A stretch of 31,314 nt of DNA from a virus, in IMG/VR virus record IMGVR_UViG_3300035216_000518, positions 1-31,314 of that record, one strand, 5' to 3'. Every line of letters starts with the position of its first letter. The stretch's first letter is position 1. Made by a program: the position numbers and the translations under genes. Below the pieces are notes generated by a model, which saw only the letters and a program-made list of their open reading frames with translations, did no database searches and was not told the origin of the DNA. Below, piece after piece: positions 1 to 6,552 of this stretch.

Positions 1-251
1 GTAGGATTAGCAGCAAGGAAATTGTTAACGACGCTGAGAGCAAAAAAAGTCTTCCCCGTGCTTGATTCTCCTGCAAGAGCGGTGACTTTGTTTGAAGGCA
101 AACCTCCAAAAAGAGAACCGCTAACTAGGGCGTTGAAAATATAAGACCCAGTGTCAACATAACCGGTAATATCACCAGCAGCAACCCCTTCGCTAACACG
201 ACTAGCAAACTCATTGCCACTATCTTTAATTACAGAATCTAAGAATCCCAT
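1..251 (-). CDS. uvsX: UvsX recombinase, N-terminal part
   Basis: This is the first 83 codons of the phage RecA/Rad51-like strand-exchange protein; the rest lies beyond the window edge. UvsX coats single-stranded DNA and drives recombination-dependent replication and repair. The Walker A motif GESSTGKT is at about residues 61-68, and the preceding region ([15 protein letters not shown]) fits the UvsX/RecA core. The ATG at 249-251 overlaps the end of the upstream 58-aa gene by 13 nt, so the two are probably translationally coupled. No promoter of its own is visible, so it appears to belong to the transcription unit of DNA polymerase. The position directly after gene 43 matches T4-like cyanophages. 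The call is secure; only the length cannot be judged. Confidence 0.93.
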   Translation of the reverse strand, partial: MGFLDSVIKDSGNEFASRVSEGVAAGDITGYVDTGSYIFNALVSGSLFGGLPSNKVTALAGESSTGKTFFALSVVNNFLAANP

Positions 252-415
252 TGTGTTGCCTCATCCTCGTAAAAATTTACATAACTATATTTTTGCTGCA
301 TGAGTTTAACAAACCCAAGAGCAATTTTGTGATCCTCAAAACATTTAATGTCTTCTGATCCTACTTGTCCCACGACATGGTTTGTCCACGTGACAACATA
401 GATTTTTTTGCTCAC
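239..415 (-). CDS. Small conserved-type protein (58 aa) between gp43 and UvsX
   Basis: A short reading frame starts at a GTG (413-415) overlapping the polymerase stop codon as GTGA, and ends with TAG at 239-241, inside the first codons of uvsX. It therefore fills the gap exactly and is coupled at both ends. The product begins [20 protein letters not shown] and has about 58 residues. It is rich in aromatic and charged residues, with no signal peptide or membrane segment. I recognise no family and give no function. Support comes from the precise stop/start overlaps and the lack of room for any other gene. Lying between two replication proteins, it might be a replisome accessory, but that is only position-based. 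Confidence 0.72.
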   Translation of the reverse strand: MSKKIYVVTWTNHVVGQVGSEDIKCFEDHKIALGFVKLMQQKYSYVNFYEDEATQWDS

Positions 416-2904
416 TCAAAGAAACTCCCAATGGACACGGACTTTTTATGAGACCATCCTATACATTGTAGCACATTTTTGAGCGGTTCCAAGAACGACT
501 TTTCAAACTGTGTCTGATAATCCACATAGTTTTCCAACCCGAATTCTTTCGGCAAATCTCCAAAGAAACTAACCACATTTTCGTGCAGAGGGTTGGGTGT
601 CTTAAGATACATGAACTTGATCTTTTCACCTTCTTGAATCAGAGGATGCTTGTTTTCAATATCATGTTTCTTGACATAATAATTATACAACAATGCACCC
701 CTCACCGCAATGGGTGTTCCTTTCTGATAAATCTCATTCGGGTGGCGATATTTTGCCAAATTGTTAACTCCTCTGGGAAAGGCAACTTCGTTATAGGGTC
801 GTTCCCTTGTTTCTGTTCGGACAACATTGATAAAATTGATAAGTTCATCATTTGTTTTGCCGATAATGATCTTGAACGCTGCATATAACTTATCCCTAAA
901 ATATGCTGGTGTAGATGACCTAGCAGTTTCCAAACCCATGATCTTCATCTTAGGTTCTTTGTAACGAACCCCCTCACTATCCCATACGTTGAGAATATAT
1001 CGTTTCTTTGCGGTCCAGATGCCACGATCAGCGATGTTCTCTCGCTTCATTTGCATCTTCTGATCATACGCCGAAACATAATCTGCAAGTTCTTGATATG
1101 AACTCTCAATAAAAGGTTCCAATTTCTCCTCACAGATCTTATCAAGTATTGCAACAATTGCTGCTTTATCACCAGACTTAGCACTAAAAAATTTAGTAAC
1201 AAGAGGTCCAAGATTAAGATAAATTGAGTCGGTATCGGATGCGATAACATAATCTACACCCTTGGTTTGCAAAAGAGTATTTAGATACCTATTCATTTTG
1301 TCTTCAATCCATCTGATGGAAACCTGACCGGATAGAGTGATCGCCTCAGCATTAGCAAGACGGTAGTATCTAAAGTGTTCGTTGCCGATAGCACCATAAG
1401 CAGAGTTCAAAGAGATCTTCTTTGCCATCTGGATGTTATTACAACGAGCGATCTCTTTCATGAGTTCAACAGTAGGAGTTTTCTCATACTGTTGCTTTGC
1501 TTTGATCATCCTCTTCTTAAAGATAACCCTAGAGTCATACATCTTCTGCATCATCTGAGGAAGAAACCCGTGCTTCTTTTTTGTATACTGTGCGCCATTA
1601 GCACACACAGCAAACTCCCCATCAATCTCTAGTTCTTTATTAAGTATTTTATCAACAGTTGCTGTTGAATGTCTTTCGTCAAGAAGGGTCTCAGGCGAGA
1701 TATTGTACTGCATGATAAGGTGAGGATACAGAGAGTTGAGGTCAAAAGACACAACCCAATCATAGAATCCAGGTTTCGGTTCCTTAACATATGCCCCAGC
1801 ATACTTCTCAGTTTTAGTTGCACTTTCCTTCTTAGGAGGAATAGCAATCTTACGCCTAAGAAGTTCACAGTAGATGTAGTTATCCCACATACGAACCTGT
1901 GAGAACACATCCTCGTAGTTTACCTTAGCATCGTATGCCATGGTGTATGCGAGTTCAATCAACTTCATCTTATCATCTAGTTGATCTACCAGACGAACGT
2001 CATGAACGTTGTACTCAATAAACTTCTGCCAATCTCCTTCGTAGAACTCTTTGAATGTATCAAACTCTGAGTGATCTAGTTTCTTAGATCCGAGTTCCAC
2101 AAATGCAATGTGGTCCAGGCGATATGATTCTTGGTTAGTGTAAGTAAATTTTCTATAGAGATCATAATAATCTAGCGTAGCAATTCCCCGAAGATCATAA
2201 GCAATTTGCTTTCTTCCTTTAATAAAAATTTCTCTGCAGGAAATAAGTTTCCATGGACTAAGAGTTTTAGTATACTTCTCACCAAGAATTCTATCAATAC
2301 GCCTAGCAATATATGGAATATCAAATAACTGGATGTTCCAACCCGTGATAACATCAGGGCAATTTTCATTCCAGTAATACAAGAATGCCTGAAGCATAGT
2401 TTCTTCAGATGAAAAATGCATATAGTCAACCATAGGATCTTTATTGTCAAATGGACGAGCTCCAAAGACAATAATGCGACCAGTATAAGAGTCCTTAATA
2501 CTGATCGCTAAGATTTCTTGATCTGCAGTTTCAATGTTGGGGAATCCATTCTCTGCTGCTGTTTCAATATCAATTGTAAACACCCGAATTTTAGAAACGT
2601 CATAACGAATCTCTTCCTCCGGATGTTGTTCAGCAATATACTGATACAAGTATCTACTGTTACCATAGATAGGAAATTCTTCAACCTCCTTATACGTTTT
2701 GATGAACTCCTTGGCTTCATTAATAGAACCCATGGGTAAAGGTTCTACACAACCTCCATCTAAGGTTCTCCACTCAGAATAATTCTTAGTAGGAATATAG
2801 AGGGTAGGATTGAACGGCACCCTATTGGAAAAAGGAACACCACCTTCATATCCACGGACTAGCAGACGATTGCCTGCTTGCTCAACATTTGTATAAAACT
2901 TCAT
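412..2904 (-). CDS. 43: DNA polymerase gp43 (family B, proofreading)
   Basis: Replicative polymerase of 830 residues (T4 gp43 has 898). The 3'-5' exonuclease motifs are in order: FTIDIETA at 109-116 (Asp112, Glu114), ITGWNIQLFDIPY near 186-198, and YNVHD at 298-302. The polymerase motifs follow: motif A DLNSLYPHLI at 388-397, motif B KKISLNSAYGAIGN at 495-508, and motif C ASDTDS at 555-560 with the paired catalytic aspartates. The ATG at 2902-2904 overlaps the stop of the upstream Sm-like gene as ATGA. The tail should bind the sliding clamp gp45, encoded about 5 kb upstream in the same direction. It is complete, with no intein or homing-endonuclease insertion, unlike some relatives. The call is secure. 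Confidence 0.98.
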   Translation of the reverse strand: MKFYTNVEQAGNRLLVRGYEGGVPFSNRVPFNPTLYIPTKNYSEWRTLDGGCVEPLPMGSINEAKEFIKTYKEVEEFPIYGNSRYLYQYIAEQHPEEEIRYDVSKIRVFTIDIETAAENGFPNIETADQEILAISIKDSYTGRIIVFGARPFDNKDPMVDYMHFSSEETMLQAFLYYWNENCPDVITGWNIQLFDIPYIARRIDRILGEKYTKTLSPWKLISCREIFIKGRKQIAYDLRGIATLDYYDLYRKFTYTNQESYRLDHIAFVELGSKKLDHSEFDTFKEFYEGDWQKFIEYNVHDVRLVDQLDDKMKLIELAYTMAYDAKVNYEDVFSQVRMWDNYIYCELLRRKIAIPPKKESATKTEKYAGAYVKEPKPGFYDWVVSFDLNSLYPHLIMQYNISPETLLDERHSTATVDKILNKELEIDGEFAVCANGAQYTKKKHGFLPQMMQKMYDSRVIFKKRMIKAKQQYEKTPTVELMKEIARCNNIQMAKKISLNSAYGAIGNEHFRYYRLANAEAITLSGQVSIRWIEDKMNRYLNTLLQTKGVDYVIASDTDSIYLNLGPLVTKFFSAKSGDKAAIVAILDKICEEKLEPFIESSYQELADYVSAYDQKMQMKRENIADRGIWTAKKRYILNVWDSEGVRYKEPKMKIMGLETARSSTPAYFRDKLYAAFKIIIGKTNDELINFINVVRTETRERPYNEVAFPRGVNNLAKYRHPNEIYQKGTPIAVRGALLYNYYVKKHDIENKHPLIQEGEKIKFMYLKTPNPLHENVVSFFGDLPKEFGLENYVDYQTQFEKSFLEPLKNVLQCIGWSHKKSVSIGSFFE

Positions 2905-3182
2905 TCAGTAAGCAGTTCGGTTTTTCCGTTACGGTACAAAGCAATGATGTCATTGCTTGGGTCCACAAAGGTTATTATATCAGAAGAACGGATCACTGCC
3001 ACCTTTTCAGAAGCAAATGGGATCCAGTCTGTCAACTGGTCTCCATGTATGATCATAGGATCATGCAAGATACAATCCGGATCTCCCATAATCACTTCTT
3101 CAATCTCTTCAATCTTCGCTATCAGCCACTGGTCCTTCAGTAGAAGCACTTTGAGTTGGTTGTCCAATGAGGTCATCTCCAT
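2901..3182 (-). CDS. Sm-like (LSm-fold) protein B
   Basis: A protein of about 93 residues. It shares a layout with two other proteins in this window: an N-terminal strand pair (LKVLLLKDQWLIAKIEEI), a central T-D-W-I motif, and an IITF strand near the end. This resembles the Sm-like proteins described from marine cyanophage DNA. Sm folds usually form rings that bind RNA, but no RNA partner can be read from the sequence. I chose the ATG at 3182; an ATG at 3176 and a TTG at 3206 are alternatives. Even the shortest choice overlaps the end of the preceding gene by 68 nt. Its stop overlaps the polymerase start, so polymerase translation is probably coupled to it. Gene reality is likely; function is inferred. 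Confidence 0.75.
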   Translation of the reverse strand: MEMTSLDNQLKVLLLKDQWLIAKIEEIEEVIMGDPDCILHDPMIIHGDQLTDWIPFASEKVAVIRSSDIITFVDPSNDIIALYRNGKTELLTE

Positions 3183-3510
3183 TATTAGGTAAGAATGAGC
3201 AGTCAACGCCTGCTTCTTTTAGTTTATTCACGTAGTTGTCAAGAATTTCTTGAGAAGGTGGCATTGCAGTGATAACTGCAGTAGGTGATACCCGATGATC
3301 TTCATAAGGGGTGAAGGGATTCCACCTACGATATGTTACATTGAACGAATCCCCTTGATTAGGGTCTTGGGACAGTGTAAGGGTAAGAGGATAAAGCATC
3401 TGATAAGCAACAAACTTATCTTCCTCTCTAATTTGGGTGAAATTACAAATTACATGTTCTCCCGTCATCAAACTAATGATACGGACGTTGTGTTCAATTG
3501 GAGTTGCCAT
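3109..3510 (-). CDS. Sm-like (LSm-fold) protein A
   Basis: A 133-residue protein starting with ATG at 3508-3510. The start of the mature fold (RIISLMTGEHVICNF) matches the MKLITGEEIIS start of the Sm-like protein at 16285-16695. A later segment, VSPTAVITAMPPSQEILDNY, lines up with the IITM and IITF strands of the other two. A polar tail of about 35 residues (NNGDDLIGQPTQSASTEG) follows. It is the first gene after a strong sigma-70-type promoter, with a leader of only about 12 nt and no clear Shine-Dalgarno sequence. It heads the unit Sm-A, Sm-B, gp43, 58-aa, uvsX. A role in RNA handling or in regulating polymerase expression is possible but unproven. Confidence 0.78.
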   Translation of the reverse strand: MATPIEHNVRIISLMTGEHVICNFTQIREEDKFVAYQMLYPLTLTLSQDPNQGDSFNVTYRRWNPFTPYEDHRVSPTAVITAMPPSQEILDNYVNKLKEAGVDCSFLPNNGDDLIGQPTQSASTEGPVADSED

Positions 3511-3528
3511 AGTTTAAATCTTTTTTAT

Positions 3529-3557
3529 ATTATACCAAGTAAAAAGGAGACCGTCAA
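3529..3557 (-). promoter_or_regulatory. Strong sigma-70-type promoter for the Sm-A/gp43/uvsX unit
   Basis: On the minus strand, TTGACG (3557-3552) is followed by exactly 17 nt and TATAAT (3534-3529). That is 5 of 6 and 6 of 6 matches to the bacterial vegetative consensus at ideal spacing. Transcription should start near 3522, 12 nt before the ATG of the first Sm-like gene. The -35 hexamer is the loop of the terminator hairpin that closes the upstream hsp20 gene. This is the best promoter I can see in the window and points to early expression by host RNA polymerase. Confidence 0.85.
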
Positions 3558-3563
3558 GTCTCC
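3541..3563 (-). terminator. Rho-independent terminator after hsp20
   Basis: Read on the minus strand, GGAGAC and GTCTCC form a perfect 6-bp stem around the 6-nt loop TTGACG, followed by five T residues (3545-3541). It begins 13 nt after the hsp20 stop codon. On the plus strand the stem is followed by only three T residues, so it is mainly a minus-strand terminator. Its loop doubles as the -35 box of the next promoter. Confidence 0.85.
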
Positions 3564-3575
3564 TTTACAATTTAT

Positions 3576-3980
3576 TTAGAACCAAGTTTTTCGCTTCTGA
3601 TTCTCGGGGAGTTCTTTCCGAAGAAGAATTGTTAATAGACCATTTTCAAATTCAACTTCTTCAATCTCTACATCGTCTGCCATCTGCCAGTTTCTTGCAA
3701 ATGTTTTGTAAGAAATTCCACGATGAGTATATTCTCGTTCAGTTTCTTCGCGACTTTTATTAGCAGAAACTGTTAGAACATTTCGTTCTGTCTCCACTTT
3801 GATATCTCCTGCTGAAAATCCTGCAAGAGCGATTTCCAAAGTGGTTCTACCATCAGGTCCAGTAACGATGTTGTATGGAGGGTAATTCTTTCCACCTCCC
3901 GCAAGAGCTTCAAGTCTGTGGAATGTTTCATTAAATCCGAGTGAGTAGGGAGTATAAGTTTCCCAGTTAATATCTACCAT
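3576..3980 (-). CDS. hsp20: Small heat-shock protein, Hsp20 / alpha-crystallin family
   Basis: About 134 residues from the ATG at 3978-3980. A longer frame reaches back to a TTG at 4058, but that would add a basic stretch foreign to the family. The N-terminal arm (NWETYTPYSLGFNETFHRLE) is followed by the alpha-crystallin domain, with PPYNIVTGPDGRTTLEIALA leading into a typical AGFSAGDIKVETERNVLTV core. The closing FENGLLTILLRKELP resembles the conserved G-x-L motif, and the tail is short and basic. Phage Hsp20 is a recurrent member of T4-like cyanophage genomes and presumably holds unfolded phage or host proteins as an ATP-independent chaperone. AAGGA lies immediately before the ATG, closer than ideal. 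A terminator follows. Identification is firm; the start is moderately sure. Confidence 0.93.
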   Translation of the reverse strand: MVDINWETYTPYSLGFNETFHRLEALAGGGKNYPPYNIVTGPDGRTTLEIALAGFSAGDIKVETERNVLTVSANKSREETEREYTHRGISYKTFARNWQMADDVEIEEVEFENGLLTILLRKELPENQKRKTWF

Positions 3981-4031
3981 GTCCTTAAATAAGCGACGTT
4001 TACGTGTGACCCTTTCGGCATCACAGATATA

Positions 4032-4058
4032 ATTATACTTCAGAAATATTTTTTGCAA
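4032..4058 (-). promoter_or_regulatory. Possible promoter for hsp20
   Basis: A perfect TATAAT (4037-4032) overlaps the stop codon of the upstream oxygenase gene and lies about 52 nt before the hsp20 ATG. The best -35 candidate is TTGCAA (4058-4053), but the spacer is 15 nt, shorter than the ideal 17. A separate promoter for a stress-protein gene is plausible; the evidence is a good -10 only. Confidence 0.35.
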
Positions 4059-4761
4059 GTAAAATTATATCCTGGTTTTCCGAACCTTCTATTCGGTTTT
4101 CCTGTATATAATCCAAGGAATGTTTAGTAAACAAATCAAATGCTATGGAATATCTCAATTTTCCACTAAGATTTGGATCTACTTTATGCTCTAACCATGA
4201 AGGAAACAGAGTAAGAGATCCTATTTTATTTTCAGATTTCCACCAACCAAAATATAAACTAAAATTAGGAAACCAGTAATCAGTTGTGGTTCCTAAATCG
4301 GATAGAGATAAATTACCACTTAAAAAAGTATTTTCGTGAAATGAATGAGAATGAAATTCAATTGCTTGGTTGTCTTCTAGTACTACCGCCCAACCACGAA
4401 TCCATATCATATCCTTTTCTAAAGGAATTTTATTTAATCCACGACAAAAAGAAACATATGAAGTATAAATTTTATCAGCAAGAATTTTTATTTCTGCATT
4501 TTCCCAATCAAATATATTATAGTTTGACCATTGTCTCTGATAATTATTTCCGTTAGAATCTACCTTGTCTAATTTGTATCCTGCTTTTCGCTGAGATAAC
4601 ACCTTAACAAGTTTGCTGGAAAGTTTATCATCATAAAAATCTGTGTAAATTGGTATATCATAGATAGGAGCAAACATAGTGTTACCCCTCCAACTCTTCC
4701 ATCTATGTAATTTACCATCAGATGATGGCATTTTAGATGGATGATCATCTAATAAATTCAT
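4033..4761 (-). CDS. Putative 2OG-Fe(II) oxygenase (PF13759-like)
   Basis: A 242-residue protein with the layout of the 2OG-FeII_Oxy_5 type found in many marine phages. An HxH-like segment FHSHSFHENTFLSGNLSL at about 137-154 would carry the first metal ligands. GSLTLFPSWLEHKVDPN further on supplies the distal His, and RYSIAFDLF the Arg that binds 2-oxoglutarate. Such enzymes use iron, oxygen and 2-oxoglutarate to hydroxylate a substrate; none is indicated here. The ATG at 4761 overlaps the regA stop as ATGA, so it is translated with regA. The N-terminal 30 residues are basic and look non-catalytic. The last codon overlaps a -10 box probably serving hsp20. Family assignment is good, substrate unknown. 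A second, unrelated-looking 2OG enzyme is at 18160-18726. Confidence 0.82.
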   Translation of the reverse strand: MNLLDDHPSKMPSSDGKLHRWKSWRGNTMFAPIYDIPIYTDFYDDKLSSKLVKVLSQRKAGYKLDKVDSNGNNYQRQWSNYNIFDWENAEIKILADKIYTSYVSFCRGLNKIPLEKDMIWIRGWAVVLEDNQAIEFHSHSFHENTFLSGNLSLSDLGTTTDYWFPNFSLYFGWWKSENKIGSLTLFPSWLEHKVDPNLSGKLRYSIAFDLFTKHSLDYIQENRIEGSENQDIILLAKNISEV

Positions 4762-5183
4762 TCTTCAGTAGTTTTTTTGCGACCAATATTATACTTACTT
4801 TCCAAAATCCATTCTTCTTTATCACGAAAGGCAAGAACTTTAATTTGATTTAGTGGTGCTAGATCCTGAATTTTTTCAGCATCAACAATAGCAATTAAAC
4901 CCCAATCAGAAAGGAGTTGTGAAATTCTATTGCGTCTTTGTAAATCATTCTCAGAAAAGTTGGTGTTCTTACCATCCAGGGCGAACAACTCTTTAAAATG
5001 AACAATGTAATACTTTCCTTGCTTATGAAGGATATGACAAGATTGGTAGATCTTTTTTTCTTTACGTGAAGCAACACCAATTCTAGTCAGAGTTTCTCTC
5101 ACTTTCAAAAAGTCATCGGGTTCATTAAGAAGAACCTCTACCATATCACTTTGCTTCCACTGAACTTCAGTTTCACCGTTCAT
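4758..5183 (-). CDS. regA: RegA translational repressor
   Basis: This matches T4 RegA closely in the segments FLKVRETLTRIGVAS, YQSCHILHKQGKYYIVHFKE, LFALDGK and LLSDWGLIAIVD. RegA binds ribosome-binding sites of early phage mRNAs and blocks their translation. T4 RegA starts near the residues equivalent to MVEVLLNEPDDF, which here would be the ATG at 5144. The ATG at 5183 gives about 13 more residues and has a better Shine-Dalgarno (AAGGTGG, 5 nt upstream), so I used it. A GTG at 5192 is also possible. The start lies inside the end of gene 62, and the stop overlaps the following oxygenase gene. Order 62-regA is the same cluster as in T4 but with the genes permuted around it. The call is secure. 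Confidence 0.95.
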   Translation of the reverse strand: MNGETEVQWKQSDMVEVLLNEPDDFLKVRETLTRIGVASRKEKKIYQSCHILHKQGKYYIVHFKELFALDGKNTNFSENDLQRRNRISQLLSDWGLIAIVDAEKIQDLAPLNQIKVLAFRDKEEWILESKYNIGRKKTTEE

Positions 5184-5565
5184 GTTTACCACCTTTGCAC
5201 AATGCTTTTTTAATATTATCTAACTGATCCTTGGTGAGAATCCTAAGAGCTTGGAGTGCTTTATCGTCATTATAACCATAATACTCTTTAACTAATTCAA
5301 GATAATCAATAGAATTTTTTCTTGCCCAAGGAGAGAAACGTTTCCTTGGCTTCACACTATTTATAAAAAAGTCATATTGCATTTTCTTTGGTAAATGCGG
5401 GTTCTTATTCATCTCATTAGAATAGAGAACAGTATCAGTGAAAGAACTGAGGCACCTGTTAATAATATAAGGAGGATACCCTCTCTCAGCATCAGTATCA
5501 TCATCAAGAATACTTTTCTTAGATTGATTAATAGAATAGAGATAATCTTTCAGTTGGTATGTCAT
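5173..5565 (-). CDS. 62: Clamp loader small subunit gp62
   Basis: A 130-residue protein (T4 gp62 has 187) in the place of gene 62, between the clamp-loader ATPase gene and regA. The segment PKKMQYDFFINSVKPRKRFS followed by PWARK resembles the T4 region around YLMAAVPRGKRYGKWAK. The C-terminal part (DNIKKALCKGGKHER) is basic, as in the family. gp62 holds the gp44 tetramer into the loader that opens the gp45 ring. The ATG at 5563-5565 overlaps the dam stop as ATGA. A perfect late-promoter octamer, TATAAATA, sits inside the coding region at 5365-5358 and is probably fortuitous. Identity rests on position and a short motif, so it is a little less certain than its neighbours. Confidence 0.85.
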   Translation of the reverse strand: MTYQLKDYLYSINQSKKSILDDDTDAERGYPPYIINRCLSSFTDTVLYSNEMNKNPHLPKKMQYDFFINSVKPRKRFSPWARKNSIDYLELVKEYYGYNDDKALQALRILTKDQLDNIKKALCKGGKHER

Positions 5566-6404
5566 AATTCGTAGTTAGTTAGAACGAGTTCCTTGCGAGC
5601 TGCTTGATCAGTATTATAACTTCCCACACTTCTCATCGTATAAGTGTGTGCAAATTCAGCAGCTGTCCACCCTGATTTAAAACGATCTCGGATTAGTTGT
5701 GAGGAATTGTATGATATAAGTTGTGGACCGATGAACCTATCGCAGATAGCAGCAAACCCATCATGGTCAAATCCTTTATGCATGTTCCCCTTCTTACCAT
5801 AGAGATTAGAACCAATCTCATAAGGAGGATCTAGATAAGTAAAGATGCTTTTATTGTCTGTAAAGATCTCTTCATAAGATAGATTAGTAATCTTCCACTT
5901 CTTAATCATCAAGGAGTAGTCAGGAAGTTTTTCAATCCCTCGCATTGAGAAATTGCTTTCGGATGCTTGTTTGCTGAAGGACGAGGATTCAGTGAGACCA
6001 GAAAAAGAGCACTTGTTAACAATGTAAAAACTAACAGCACGAGATAGGTTGGATGTTTGATCATCGTTTACTTTCTCCTTAGCGTCTAGAAATAATAGTT
6101 TTGCTGATACTGGTTCTGGATGACGATTCTTAAGTTGTACAAGTTGATCACGCATCTCACTACCATTCTCCTGGAGTTCTCTCCAGAAGTTATAGAGTGG
6201 TTCGTATAGATCATTCACCCAGATGTCTAGTTTTGGATACCGTTTACCAATTTCAATAGCAACAGACCCACCACCTAAGAATGGTTCACGATACTCCGTT
6301 GCCTGGGAAAGGTCTGGGAGGAATCGGAATAGGTTTGCCAGCGCCCTGCTTTTGCCCCCTGGGTAGCGAAGGGGTGTCTTTAGAGATTTCAAAGTTCGGG
6401 GCAT
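5562..6404 (-). CDS. dam: DNA adenine N6-methyltransferase (Dam/D12 class)
   Basis: A 280-residue methyltransferase with the D12 signature: PLRYPGGKSR at 11-20, the AdoMet-binding EPFLGGGSVAIEIG at 40-53, and the catalytic DPPY at 192-195. The order (AdoMet motif before DPPY) is that of alpha-class enzymes such as Dam and DpnM. It likely methylates adenine in a short palindrome, perhaps GATC, protecting phage DNA from host restriction; the target site cannot be read from sequence. It is inserted between the loader genes 44 and 62, unlike in T4. The ATG at 6404 lies inside the 88-aa upstream frame, an overlap of 119 nt. The conserved PLRYPGGKSR begins at residue 11, so the start cannot be much later. 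No Shine-Dalgarno is evident. Confidence 0.93.
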   Translation of the reverse strand: MPRTLKSLKTPLRYPGGKSRALANLFRFLPDLSQATEYREPFLGGGSVAIEIGKRYPKLDIWVNDLYEPLYNFWRELQENGSEMRDQLVQLKNRHPEPVSAKLLFLDAKEKVNDDQTSNLSRAVSFYIVNKCSFSGLTESSSFSKQASESNFSMRGIEKLPDYSLMIKKWKITNLSYEEIFTDNKSIFTYLDPPYEIGSNLYGKKGNMHKGFDHDGFAAICDRFIGPQLISYNSSQLIRDRFKSGWTAAEFAHTYTMRSVGSYNTDQAARKELVLTNYEL

Positions 6405-6552
6405 TGTATTTTAGGTATTCAAAAAACGTCATTTTTAATTCCTTCTCAGTCATGCCACAGTGCTTTGCTGCAGCAGGTAGATTCATTTTAGCATAAAAAA
6501 GTCCTTCATGGGATTCTTTTACATTCTGCGGTGTGGTTTTATTTACTTTCAT
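6286..6552 (-). CDS. Small protein (88 aa) overlapping dam
   Basis: The ATG at 6550-6552 overlaps the gp44 stop as ATGA, typical of the operon. The first 50 or so residues (MKVNKTTPQNVKESHEGLFY, then a helical stretch with MNLPAAAKHCGMTEKELKMT) look like a genuine folded protein, perhaps a small helix-turn-helix type. The last 35-40 residues (PSLPRGQKQGAGKPIPIPPR) are read from the same DNA as the conserved start of Dam in another frame and are proline-rich. So the body is probably real, while the tail may be a by-product of dam insertion downstream. I do not recognise the family and cannot assign a function. Confidence 0.7.
   Translation of the reverse strand: MKVNKTTPQNVKESHEGLFYAKMNLPAAAKHCGMTEKELKMTFFEYLKYNAPNFEISKDTPSLPRGQKQGAGKPIPIPPRPFPGNGVS

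Noticed and set aside
2172-2471. Minus-strand 99-codon frame inside DNA polymerase
   Set aside because: Covers the exonuclease domain of gp43 in another frame, with leucine-rich shadow composition.
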